This document shows positions 8,762-18,317 of a DNA stretch of 28,696 bases, one piece after another. The translations under genes were made by a program, and so were the position numbers. Source of the DNA: JAEUIG01 sp046349775 (GTDB lineage Bacteria > Planctomycetota > Planctomycetia > Planctomycetales > Planctomycetaceae); assembly GCA_046349775.1 (NCBI GenBank), contig JAXMBS010000070.1, forward strand, positions 1 to 28,696, in the 5' to 3' direction. Numbering within the stretch: the stretch's first letter is position 1; the number at the start of each line of letters is the position of its first letter. Below the pieces are notes generated by a model. The model was not told the origin of the DNA. It searched no databases and saw nothing but the letters and a program-made list of their open reading frames with translations.

Positions 8762-11576
8762 ATGGCGATGGCGGCATTGCGCCCAAGGGGTGTGTGGCCC
8801 ACCGTGCTGCTGCTGACAGCGTTGGCGGCGCTGGCAGGTTGCAACCGCACGTTCTATCGAGAAGCCGCGGACTACGAAGTCCGCGTGCTGGTGGATGAAA
8901 AGTCGCATGATCCCCGCTGGGATTTGCAGAACTTCTCGATCGAAATCGATCCGCGCAGCCGGTATGCGATCACGCACGATCCAGACTTTCCGCCGATGCC
9001 GGACGACGACCCGACGTCCCACCAGTTGATGGTGCAGGTCGACGGCAAGCGCGGCTACTCCGGCTGGAATGACTACGGCGAGATGTACGATCTCGAGAAT
9101 CCGTGGTGGCGCGAGGCGATCGGCCAGTATGCGCCGCTGACCGAAGACGGCAAGGTGCTGCTGACGCTGGACAATTCGGTCCGGATCGCCCGCCTGCACT
9201 CGCCCGATTTCCAGGACCAGCTGGAGACGATTTACCTGTCGGCGCTCGACGTGAGCACCGAGCGGTTCCGGTTCGATACGCAGTTCGCCGGGGGAACGGG
9301 CTTCGGCTACACGCATATCGGTCCGCGGCGCGGGGTGGAGAGCGACCGGCTCAGCCTGAATTCCGCGGCTCAGACATCGCGACTGCTCTCTTCGGGCGGC
9401 GAGCTGCTGATTTCGTTTGCCAACAATACCGTCTGGGAATTCCTGGGGCCGAATCGGGGACTCACGACATCGTTGCTGACATTCAACCTGGTGCAGCCGT
9501 TATTGCAGAACGGCGGTCGGGCCGTCGCGCTGGAGCGACTTACGCTTGCCGAACGCACGCTGCTGGCGAACCTGCGCGCGATGGGCAGCATCGACAGGGG
9601 TTTTACGGGACCGTCGTGTTTGGAACTTCCAGTCCAGGCGGACCTCAACGACGCGGCGGTTTCTTTGGCGCCGGTCTCACGGGGTTCACTGGTCAGGGCA
9701 CCGGCGGTTTTGCGGGGGTGGGAAATGCCGCCGGGTTTGGCCGCGGATTTGCGGGCGGGGGAGGAGGAGGCGCCGGCAGTGGATTCGCTGGCGGCGGGGT
9801 CGCCAACGTCAGCGGCTATATCGGGCTGCTGCAGTCGTTGCAGCAGATTCACAACATCGAAGCCGGTCTGGTGCAGCTTCGCACACTCGCCTTGCTGGGC
9901 TTGAACCAGGAAGCCGGTCTCGTCAGCATCGCCCAGTCGATCAGTTCCGTCAGAACATCGAAACCCAGCGGGCCAACCTGCTGCAGAGCCGCATCGGTCT
10001 GCAGCTGCAGCACCTCGACAACTATAAGCGCGGCACACTCGGTCTCCCGCCGGACCTGCCGGTGGAACTCGATGGCGATCCCGTACCTCAGCAAGTTCCG
10101 GTTGATTGATGCCGAGACAGCGTCGGTGCAAAGCACGTTGGACGACGGTGTCAAGAATTTGGCGGGGGCTGCCCGATGAACCGACGCTGGTGCAGTTGCA
10201 GGGCTGCATCGAGCGAATTGCCCAGGCCCGCGCGCGGCACTCCAGGCCCGGATCGACGCGACGCCGGCAGAGCTGCAGGAGATGGACAAGCGGCACCGAT
10301 CCGGCTGCAGGCGATGTCTCGAGCGAGCAGCTTGGGCAGCCTCAGACGGACCGCGAGCGGCTCACGGACAGCCTGAACCTGGTCACGGAGCGGTTCAACG
10401 AGACGGGCGCCCGAGCTGGATGAACTGCGGCAGTCCGTGTCGCCGGACACAATCGAGAGCAGCGACGGAGCGGACGATCGTGCTGCTCACCGGGCCGCAG
10501 TCGCTCGGCAGCGACGTCGGCCTGCTGGGGGCTCGCCGCGGATCGAATCCGTCACGATCGAGCCGATCGACCTGACTTCGGAAGTCGCGCTCGAAATCGC
10601 ACGCGCGAATCGCCTCGACTGGATGAACAACCGCGCCACCCTCGTCGACGTGTGGCGGCTGATCGAATTCAACGCGAACCAGCTCAAATCCAACTTTACG
10701 ATCCAGGCAGTCGGCGACATTCAGACGGTCCGCAACAATCCGCTTAGTTTTGACGCGAATGCCTCGACGATGCGGGCAGCCATTCAGTTCGACCCGCCAT
10801 TCACGCGGCTGGTGGAGCGCAACGTCTTCCGACAGCAGTTGATTCAGTACCAGCAGTCGCGCCGCGACCTGATCCAATTCAAGGACGCGGTGAATCTGAC
10901 GTTGCGCCAGCTGCTGCGCGACATGGCGCAGTTGCGGACCAACCTCGAGATTCAGCGTCGCGCCGTGGCCATCGCGATCCGGCGCGTTGATCAGACGCGA
11001 GAGTCACTCAATCGTCCGATTCCCCCCGCCCAACCCGGCCAGCCCGCGACGACGCTGGGTCCTACGGTGGCGCAGGACTTGCTGTTCGCACTAGGAGATC
11101 TGGCCACGGCGCAGAACAGCATGGCGAGCGTCTGGATCGGATACGAGAACGACTTGATGATGCTCTACCGCGAACTCGGCATCATGCAACTCGACGACGA
11201 CGGCTTGTGGATCCGCACCCCGCTGGAAGGCATGACGCGGATGACCGAGGCCGAAGACCCGCTCCCGCCGGAGGTGCCCCCCAGCTGGTTCCAGGATCCG
11301 GCGCCTGTCGAAGAGAACGTCGACGCGGACGCCCAGGAACCGCCGCTGTTGCCGCCGTCGGGCAACGCTGCCCGCGTTCCGATCCGCAGCCTGCCGCGCG
11401 ATGCAGCCGGCGGCGTGCCGAGCAACGCGACAGTTCCTGTGAGCACGGAGCCAGGCGTCCGATCGCCGGACGACGCTGCCGCCGCCCGGATCACCGTCTC
11501 CGACGGGGACGGCGACGTCCGCCCAACCGACGGCCCGCCGCTGGAGCGACTGGGAACGGGAATTCTGCGTCGTTAA
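8762..11576 (+). pseudogene. TolC-family outer-membrane efflux lipoprotein, frameshifted
   Basis: The product would be a large TolC/OMF-type outer-membrane channel of about 935 residues. ATG 8762 is followed by a lipoprotein signal peptide with lipobox 'LAGC' (Cys about residue 26). The first frame is intact to about 9590. The protein then continues in other frames with a glycine-rich segment to about 9805. Next come 'LLQSLQQIHNIEAGLVQLRTL' and 'NIETQRANLLQSRIGLQLQHL', coiled-coil helices of the TolC barrel. Further frame changes occupy 9930-10550. The last 340 residues are intact from about 10540 to TAA 11576 and hold a second helical barrel repeat ('QQLIQYQQSRRDLIQFKDAVN', 'QDLLFALGDLATAQN') plus a Pro/Ala-rich tail. 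Seven or more frame changes are needed. The adaptor and permease genes follow on the same strand, indicating one export system. Confidence 0.75.
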
Positions 11577-11864
11577 GGACAGCTGGCGGGCGCGACGGCG
11601 GACCAGTTTCGCGAAGTGGCGGATTTGGAGCAGTTTTCGCTCTCTGCCCGACGTCATGCGGGGTTAGAATATATCAGCGTATACTGTTGGTATGCGTAGT
11701 CCGCGGTCGACGTTGTAACCCCAGACCGCAACACGACATACCGTCGAACACTCTCTCCGGTCACCAGTCGCCCGGCCGCGCTGCGCCGGTACGGAATCGC
11801 GGCGATACGGCGCTCGTCGGTGGTCGATCCGGCTATGATTCCTGCCGTCGCAGGGGAGGCAACT

Positions 11865-13698
11865 GTGCAGACTGTACTTCGCGGGTCGGTCAACCATCGC
11901 CGTTCCGGTCGGTCCCGCTGGACGATCCTGGCGGTCCTCGCCGCCATTGTCTGTGCCGGGGCTTGGGGGGGCTGGCAGCTCTGGGGCAGCACCGGCGAGA
12001 GTGAGCAGACCAGCCGCGGCATTCTGACGCACGCTGTCGCGCGCGGCGACATGCTGGTCACCGTGACCGATGACGGTACGTTGCAGAGTGCGAAGAATAT
12101 CGACGTCAAATGTGAGGTCGCCGGCGGCGGGACGATCCTGTGGCTCGTCCAGGACGGCAAGCAGGTGGAAGCGGGCGAAAAGCTGGTTGAGCTTGACCCG
12201 GCGGCCATTGAAGAACAGCTGAATCTGCAGAAGAGCGTGTTCGAAAAGGCCCGCGCGACAAAGATCCAGGCCGAGCAGAACCTGGCGGCCGCAGATGTTT
12301 GCGGTGCGAGTACAAGGAAGGCACGTATCTGATCGGTACAGGCAACCCGACAGCGCGATTCAGATCGCCCAACCAGAAGTCTGAGCAGCGCCCAGAATAC
12401 ACTCGATTTCACGCAGAAGATGGTTCGCAAGGGGTTTGCGACGCCGCTGCAACTGGAAGCGGACACCTTCGCCGTTGAACGGGCGACGCTCGATCTCAAA
12501 GCGGCAGGAACTGCCAAGAACGTGCTGGAAAAGTTCACCTACGAGAAGACGGTCAAGCAACTCAAATACGAGCGAAGCGGCCGCTGCCCAGCTTAAGGCT
12601 GAGTCGGCAACGCTGAAGACAAGCTCAAGCATCTGGAGCAGCAGCCCGAAGTGCACGGTCGTGGCATCGCGCCGGCATGGTGGTGTATGCCAACGACAAT
12701 AAAGGCCGCTGGGGGAGCCAGGAACCGGAAGTCATGGAAGGGGCGGCGGTGCGCGACCGGCGGGCGATACCGTCTGCCGGACCTGTCGCATACGGGTCAA
12801 GACGACGGTGCGCAGAATCAAAGATCGACCAGATCAGGCCCGGAGCTGCAGCAAGCGTCTTGATTCAGGGACGTCCGTTCAAAGGTCAGGTCGTGTCGTT
12901 GCCAATCAGCCGGAGTCGCAAAGTTTTATGGCGGCGAACGTCGAAATACGCGACGCTCGTCTCGATCGACGGTTCGCCGGCCTGCGACCGGGGATGACGG
13001 CCGAAGTGACGATCCTGATTGAGGAGTCAAGAACGGCATCCTGCTGCCGGTGACCGTTGTCGAAAAAAGCCGGGGATTCTTTGCTTATGTGAAGACGCCT
13101 GCCAGCATCGAGGGAGCGCGGCTCAAGCTGGGCAAAACCAATGACACTTACATCGAGATCCTTGACGGCGTTAAGGAAGCAGACGTCGTGATCCGCAATC
13201 CTCGGGCCGTGGTAGCAGCGGCGCTTGAAGACGTCTCACTCGAGGAACGGACGGCGAGCCGCTCACAATTCGGCGAGGGCAAAGCGCCGGATGGAGAGGC
13301 CACCGCGCAGGGGCCGACGCCGCGGGGGGCGGTCCCGGCGGCGGCGGTGAAGGTGGGGGCGGCGACGGTCAGCGACAGCATCTTCGCCGGCACAGATGAT
13401 CCAGCAGAATGACGCCAACAAAGATGGCAAATTGAGCAAAGACGAAGTGCCTGAACCGAGAAGAGATTTCTTCGACCAGATCGACGCCGACAAAGACGGC
13501 TTCATCACTGCGGCCGAATTGCAGTCCGGCATGCGAGGGATGGGGGCGGGGGCGGTCGCAGTGGAGAGCGCGGACCGGGTGGCGGCGGCCGGGGGGAGCG
13601 GCGGCGAGGAGGTGGTGAGGGGGTCGCGGCGGACCTCCAGGGGGCGGCGCGGGCGCTTCAGGGCGGCGACGTCGCAGGGAGCGGGAGCGGGGCAGTGA
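11865..13698 (+). pseudogene. MacA/HlyD-type periplasmic adaptor with C-terminal EF-hand pair, frameshifted
   Basis: I prefer GTG 11865 over ATG 11835 because AGGGGAGG lies five bases before it. A single N-terminal membrane anchor ('WTILAVLAAIVCAGAWGGW') precedes a barrel-sandwich (lipoyl-like) half-motif 'GTILWLVQDGKQVEAGEKLVELD' and a long coiled coil ('QLNLQKSVFEKARATKIQAEQNLAAADV'; continued in other frames to about 12640). Later segments in shifted frames include 'GLRPGMTAEVTILIEE' and 'LLPVTVVEKSRGFFAYVKT', the usual adaptor beta-barrel and membrane-proximal parts. After a Gly-rich stretch, two canonical EF-hand loops follow: DANKDGKLSKDE at 13411-13446 and DADKDGFITAAE at 13483-13518. 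Then comes another Gly/Arg-rich tail. The stop (TGA 13696) overlaps the permease start. At least seven frame changes are needed, several in G-runs. The EF-hands could also be a separate small ORF from ATG 13396. Confidence 0.7.
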
Positions 13699-14998
13699 TC
13701 GCGTATCTGCTGCGCGCTGCGCTGGGCTTCAAGCCTGTTGCTGCACAAACTCCGCACCGGTCTGGCGATGCTGGGCATCCTGATCAGCGTGACGGCCGTG
13801 ATCTGGCTGGTCGCCCTCGGCGAAGGGGCGAGTTACCAGGCACGAAGCAGATCGAAGACCTCGGCGGCAGACATCATTATCAAGAGCGTCAAGTAGCGGC
13901 CGGCAGGACCACCGGCGGCCGCGGCACCGCGATGTGATTTCATACGGTCTGACCCGCCGCGACTTTCAGAACATTTTGCAGCTCGTCCCGAGATTGAGCG
14001 CCACGCCGATGCGGGAGATCGCGACGACGGCGTGGTACGGGGGCCGCCAGTTCGACGTCCGGATTCTGGGAGTCACGCCGGCGTATCAGGAAATCAATCA
14101 CCTCGAAATGAGCCACGGCCGGTTCTGGCAGGCGGACCTGGATCGTTCCGAAAACATCTGCGTGCTCGGCGCCAACACGGCGGAGTCGCTGTTCGGCTAT
14201 GAGGAGCCGCTCGGCCGAGCGGTGCAACTGCATTTCAATTTCACCAGTGCCCTGTTCACCGTCGTCGGTGTGACTCGCTCCCGTAATCCCTCGGCGGCGA
14301 TCGGCGGCAGCCTGGAAGGTCGCGACTACAACAGCGACGTATATATCCGCTGGAAACGTTTCGGCGAATCGGCGACCAGGTCATCACTTCGAGATCGGGC
14401 AGCACGGAAGGGGAGACTGGTGCAACTCAGCCAGGTGACCGCGACCGTGAAAAGCATCAATGAGGTGGAAGGGGCAGCGGACACGGTTCGAGATGTGCTC
14501 GCGCGGCTCGCACAAGGACAATGATGTTGCCGTCACCGTGCCGCAGGAGCTGCTCCGTCAGGCCGGTCTGCGGATGCTGTTCAACGTGTTGCTCGTGCTG
14601 ATAGCGGGCATTTCTGCTCGTCGGCGGAATTGGCATCATGAACATCATGCTGGCGACCGTGACTGAGCGAACGCGAAAATCGGCATCCGACGCACTCGGA
14701 GCACGGCGGTCCGACATCATTTACCAGTTCCTGGCCAAGAATCTCGCTGACGGCGATCGGCGGGCTGGTGGGGGTCAGGTGCGGATTCTGTGTCTGCCGG
14801 CGACAGGCGGCCTGCTGGCCATGAAGAACGGCCTGCCGGACGTGTGGGCCGTGCTGCCGACGATCCACAATCTGCAACCGATCATCACGCCGATGTCGGT
14901 CGGGGCGTCGTTTGCGACGTCCCTGATCGTCGTTCGGCTTGTACCCGGCGTACCGGGCGGCAGCGATGGACCCGATCGAGGCCCTGCGCTACGAGTAA
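13695..14998 (+). pseudogene. MacB-type ABC transporter permease, frameshifted
   Basis: GTG 13695 overlaps the adaptor stop (GTGA), so the two are probably translationally coupled. The first membrane helix reads in a second frame, 'LLLHKLRTGLAMLGILISVTAVIWLVALGEGA', a normal MacB/FtsX-family N-terminus. The periplasmic MacB core domain is intact from 13934 to about 14400, with 'MREIATTAWYGGRQFDVRILGVTP' and 'RFWQADLDRSENICVLGANTAESLFG'. The C-terminal helices are interrupted again: 'NIMLATVTERTR' and 'ALGARRSDIIYQFLA' are present but separated by a frame change. The last codons 'MDPIEALRYE' with TAA 14996-14998 match the family's usual ending. The gene encodes permease only, about 430 residues, without a fused ATPase. 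It would pair with an ATPase such as the one at 20829. At least five frame changes are needed. Confidence 0.75.
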
Positions 14999-15010
14999 GG
15001 CGACCTACGG

Positions 15011-15956
15011 CTACTTCGTCTTGGCGGCTTCGGCCGCCTTCTTCGCGGCAGCTTCCTCGGCAGCTTTCTTCGCTGCGGCTACTTCAGCAGCTTTCTTCAC
15101 TCGCCGCTTCTTCGGCCTTCTTGGCGGGCCGCGGCGATTTCCGGCGAGACGAGGTCGCACGCCACGCGGAGTCGAAGAAGTAGGCGGCGCTGGTGGCATT
15201 ACTGCGACGGAATGCACAGCGGCTTGGCGGGCGAACCCCAGCTGCCCCCGAGCACGACCTTGTCGCCCCCTTCTCGGCGCCGTCGGATTTTCGCCCGGGG
15301 AATCCTTGTAATAATGTCGGGCATACCAGTCCGACATCATCTGCCACGTTGCCGTGCATGTCGTACAGTCCGTATGCGTTGGGCAGATATGAACCGACCC
15401 GGACAGGTGCGGCCGAGAAACGCGCCATGGGGAAGTTGCCATTGATGTTCGCCTGCTTTGAACTCAGCGACTTCCCGTAGTGGAATAGCTTTGTGTGGCA
15501 TACTGCGCACCCGCCTCGGTCGGCAACCGGTGCATCCGACCGGCGGCGATTTCTTCCGGTCGCCGACAGCAGCCGGCAGAATTCAATGGCCTGTTCCCAA
15601 GACACCTGTTCGACGGGAAACCGGTCGGTCTGCCGGTGACCTTCGCGGCCACTGTTGCGCTTGAAGTGACTTGGATTGACGCCGGTCACCGTCTGATATT
15701 CGGACTGCGTGACTTCAAATTGCCCCAGAAAAAGGACTTGGTGATCTGCACTTCGTGCACTCGGGCGCTCGTCAATCCGCGAACCGGCTTCCGATTCAGG
15801 CGCCCCCATGGCAAACTGCCCGGCCGGAATTGCCACGAGTGGCATGCCGACGGAATTGACGATCTTCTCCGGCTCAGCGGCGCGGGCGGCGTTGCCCACA
15901 TGGGAAACCAGCGCCAGCAGCGATGCGCCAACGCACCATGTCCTGGCGGCGCTCAT
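15011..15956 (-). pseudogene. Secreted formylglycine-generating-enzyme-like (SUMF1) protein, frameshifted
   Basis: ATG 15956 opens a signal peptide ('MSAARTWCVGASLLALV', cleavage near residue 27). The FGE-sulfatase domain follows: 'NSVGMPLVAIPAGQFAMGAPESE', 'FEVTQSEYQTVTGVNPSHF', 'FPVEQVSWEQAIEFCRLLSATG', 'FHYGKSLSSKQANINGNFP' and 'NAYGLYDMHGNV', the last being the family signature. Frame changes near 15540, 15345 and 15195 interrupt it; other frames supply 'WYARHYYKDSPGENPTAP' and 'VLGGSWGSPAK'. The tail is low-complexity alanine/lysine/glutamate ('KKAAEEAAAKKAAEAAKTK') ending at TAG 15011. True FGEs oxidise a sulfatase cysteine to formylglycine; many planctomycete homologues have unknown roles. 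No sulfatase gene is in the window. About 315 residues is normal for the domain plus tail. The gene lies downstream of the lipoprotein and DUF1559 genes. Confidence 0.75.
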
Positions 15957-16172
15957 GGAGAAATGGGGGCGAGTTGAGGATTCGGCCGGGAACACGCGAG
16001 GCATTGTCGGGGCGGGATTCCGGTGTGGAGAGACGGTCACGCGTCCGCTCGTCGAGACGGCATCCCTGCAACGCCGTCGAAGAATGGAGCAGCACAACTG
16101 CGATAGACGCCGATTTTCGCGCGGAGGGCCGTCGTTCGGCCCGGGCCCGGAGGTCGGCGGACCGGACGTGAG

Positions 16173-16634
16173 TCACTCGTCGATGATGATTGTCTTCGGG
16201 TCGAAGGGCTTCATCTTCTTGCTGTCGACGTTGAAGTCCTCGGTAAAATCCTTGTCCGCCACGACTTCGACGGTCTTGGTCCAGGCCTTCGACCACATTG
16301 GATTTCCCTCGGCGGTCTCCTTACCGATGACGATCACGCTGTTCTGGCCCGGATTCGGCCCCTGGCCGGATTCACTGGCATACGTGCCGTCGGAGATCGG
16401 GCATTTCGCCTCGTTGCCCGTTTCAATATTGGTGAACGTGACTGTTCCGGCCGGGATCGGTTTCCCGTCAACTTCGATCTTGCCGCTGGCGTTGACCCGC
16501 TGGGCCTTCGAGCCCCCTCCCGGCGCGGCTCCGCCGCAGCCCGGCAGACTCGATGCCAGGAACAGGCACGCCATACCGGCGGCTGCTGCCCAAATCACCT
16601 GTCCGCCGACATTCCGGTCCTTGAGTGTGTTCAT
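16173..16634 (-). CDS. Small lipoprotein with carboxypeptidase-regulatory-like beta fold
   Basis: ATG 16634 is preceded by GGAAG at a suitable distance and is followed by a lipoprotein signal peptide with lipobox 'LPGC' (Cys about residue 33). A short GGAAPGGG linker leads to one beta-sandwich domain with the planctomycete pattern 'ASGKIEVDGKPIPAGTVTFTN' (split here as residues 49-69) and 'GNEAKCPISDGTYAS'. These transthyretin/CarboxypepD-reg-like lipoproteins are very often encoded directly downstream of DUF1559 genes, as here (gap 153 bases with a terminator hairpin). Their role is not known; a cell-envelope structural or binding function is the usual guess. The 153-residue length is normal for the type and the frame is intact. 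Confidence 0.8.
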   Translation of the reverse strand: MNTLKDRNVGGQVIWAAAAGMACLFLASSLPGCGGAAPGGGSKAQRVNASGKIEVDGKPIPAGTVTFTNIETGNEAKCPISDGTYASESGQGPNPGQNSVIVIGKETAEGNPMWSKAWTKTVEVVADKDFTEDFNVDSKKMKPFDPKTIIIDE

Positions 16635-16722
16635 CACTGGTAAGTCTTCCATTTCTGTGAACAGTATCATTGGGTGGCCGATGGCAACGGCCGTTTCGCA
16701 CGGCGATTCAACAACAAACGAA

Positions 16723-16756
16723 ATCCACGGCAGCGACGTGAGCCGCTGCCGTGGAT
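16723..16756 (-). terminator. Intrinsic terminator downstream of the DUF1559 gene
   Basis: A perfect 13-bp stem (16723-16735 with 16744-16756) encloses an 8-base loop. On the minus strand it is followed by TTTCGTTTGTTGTTG. It lies 32 bases past the DUF1559 stop codon, so it probably ends or attenuates that transcript before the lipoprotein gene. Confidence 0.8.
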
Positions 16757-16787
16757 CCGCAGCATCTGCTGAACGATCCGCGATGGA

Positions 16788-17951
16788 TTAGAATTCACCG
16801 AGGACCAGGCCGTCGCCGGCCGCGCCCATCTTCTGTTGCAGAGTCAGATCGGTGTTTTCCGACAGGAACCGTGCACTGCCGTCGGCCAGAAGGATGTGGC
16901 CGCCGCCGACGTGCCAGCTGCTATAGCCTTCCTGCATCATGCTGTGGCCGTTGGCCGATCCGCGACGCGAGCGGGCTTGCGCCATCGTGAAGTCGACGCA
17001 GGGATTGTTCATCCCGCACCAAACCGCGGTGGTATTGAACTGCACCGGGAGAGAACCGCTGTCACGGATGTTCGAGGCCCACGTCCAGTACGCGATCGTT
17101 GTTGGCCCGGTAATGTAATTCTGCTTGAGGCCGACGTACATCGTCTCGCCAACGAGAATCACGTTGGAAGTTCCGTCCGTGACCGCGGACACGTTCTTCG
17201 ACGAGTTCAGGTGGATAATCCCGTTGTTCCATTGCGGGCGGTGATTATCGTTGACGATCGTCTGCGGCGGCGTGGTTCCAAGGGAGTGGAAGCAGGGCGC
17301 CAGCGCGTTGCACGAGAACGGCTGGTTATCGGTGCAGGCGCTCTGCGGAGTGGTTCCATCCACTGCGGGAGCGCCGGTGGTGGGATCGATCTTGAACGCC
17401 GGTCCACCGCCCCCCATGCAGGCATTGTAGCAGTTAACGTACTTGTCCGAGTTATAGACCGGGTTCGACGGACAGCGGAACACCGGGGGTGAATCGAGGA
17501 GCTGAATCGCATAGTTCGGCGAAAGCGGGGCGCCCGCATTAGGCGGGTTCGCATAGTCGACCCGTCCAAAGAAGCCGAACGAAAAATTAAACTGGTTGTA
17601 AAGCGGTCCCTGATCCATCATCGGCAGGATCAGGATCGTCCAGCCGGCACGACCATACACCGGGGAGCCGGCGTTCGTATTGGTGCCGGTCGGCGCGCAG
17701 GTATTGCCGCCGGTATTGGCGTCGGCATTGCCGTCGTAGGACGCCGACGGCGGGAACATATTGAACGCGTCGTGGTAGTTGTGCAGCGCCAGGCCGAGCT
17801 GCTTCATGTTGTTCTTGCACTGTGTGCGGCGGGCCGCCTCACGCGCCTGCTGCACGGCTGGCAGCAGCAGGGCAATCAGCACCGCGATGATCGCGATGAC
17901 GACGAGCAATTCAATGAGCGTAAATCCGCGACGCTTGGGAGCGCGAATCAT
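16788..17951 (-). CDS. DUF1559 protein with type II prepilin-like N-terminus
   Basis: ATG 17951 has AAGGGATGG immediately upstream. The N-terminus 'RRGFTLIELLVVIAIIAVLI' is a prepilin peptidase (class III) signal, cleaved between G and F. The next segment, 'PAVQQAREAARRTQCKNNMKQL' with 'LGLALHNYHDAFNMFPP', is the standard DUF1559 (SBP_bac_10) opening. The C-terminus has the family's H-x9-DG motif, 'WHVGGGHILLADGSARFLSEN'. The protein is 387 residues, within the normal 300-420 range. Planctomycetes encode dozens of these pseudopilin-like proteins. They are thought to be envelope-associated and may take part in macromolecule uptake or secretion, without a proven role. A strong sigma70-like promoter lies about 260 bases upstream and a terminator follows. 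The frame is intact. Confidence 0.95.
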   Translation of the reverse strand: MIRAPKRRGFTLIELLVVIAIIAVLIALLLPAVQQAREAARRTQCKNNMKQLGLALHNYHDAFNMFPPSASYDGNADANTGGNTCAPTGTNTNAGSPVYGRAGWTILILPMMDQGPLYNQFNFSFGFFGRVDYANPPNAGAPLSPNYAIQLLDSPPVFRCPSNPVYNSDKYVNCYNACMGGGGPAFKIDPTTGAPAVDGTTPQSACTDNQPFSCNALAPCFHSLGTTPPQTIVNDNHRPQWNNGIIHLNSSKNVSAVTDGTSNVILVGETMYVGLKQNYITGPTTIAYWTWASNIRDSGSLPVQFNTTAVWCGMNNPCVDFTMAQARSRRGSANGHSMMQEGYSSWHVGGGHILLADGSARFLSENTDLTLQQKMGAAGDGLVLGEF

Positions 17952-18209
17952 GCCATCCCTTTCTGAATTAAGGACAGACGAAATGGGAAACGGGAAAAGG
18001 CCCAGGCGACAGTTGCTGCTCCCGTGGCCAGGGAGCAAACTTCGTCACAACTGACTCAACCATAAGCGGATTGGGGAACCTCCTTTCGCGAACAGCGCCG
18101 TGAAGATGATTGATCCGCCGACAATAAACGTCGCGGACGCAAACGATGAATCCGTAAGAGCTGACTGATATGACGAGCTCCGGACAGAATCCTCCGAAGC
18201 TGGAAACCT
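17952..18209 (-). other. Long leader of the DUF1559 transcript
   Basis: If transcription starts just past the promoter at 18210-18238, about 250 untranslated bases precede the start codon. The leader holds an isolated AGGAGG-like sequence (18079-18085) and a 31-codon ORF (18063 to 17968) that starts 15 bases after it, too far for a normal ribosome binding site. I see no known riboswitch class. Confidence 0.35.
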
Positions 18210-18238
18210 ATTACACCCAATCACTTGGGGAGTGTCAA
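18210..18238 (-). promoter_or_regulatory. Sigma70-like promoter for DUF1559 gene
   Basis: On the minus strand TTGACA (18238-18233) is a perfect -35 box and TGTAAT (18215-18210) differs from consensus at one base, with the ideal 17-base spacer. The spacer contains the near-palindrome CCCCAAGTGATTGGG, a possible operator. Confidence 0.65.
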
Positions 18239-18317
18239 GCACGCGGGGGCCGTCTTGCTCGTTCGGGGTGATGCACTGTGCAACGTCGAGCCGAACGACG
18301 ACGCCGTCGAGTGCGGA

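Noticed and set aside
8762..14998. Programmed ribosomal frameshifting in the efflux genes
   Set aside because: Too many changes in both directions, no slippery heptamer with downstream structure seen, and the same pattern occurs in unrelated genes.
17968..18063. 31-codon leader peptide ORF before the DUF1559 gene
   Set aside because: The AGGAGG-like site is 15 bases from the ATG, too far, and the peptide has no run of regulatory codons; kept only as part of the leader description.
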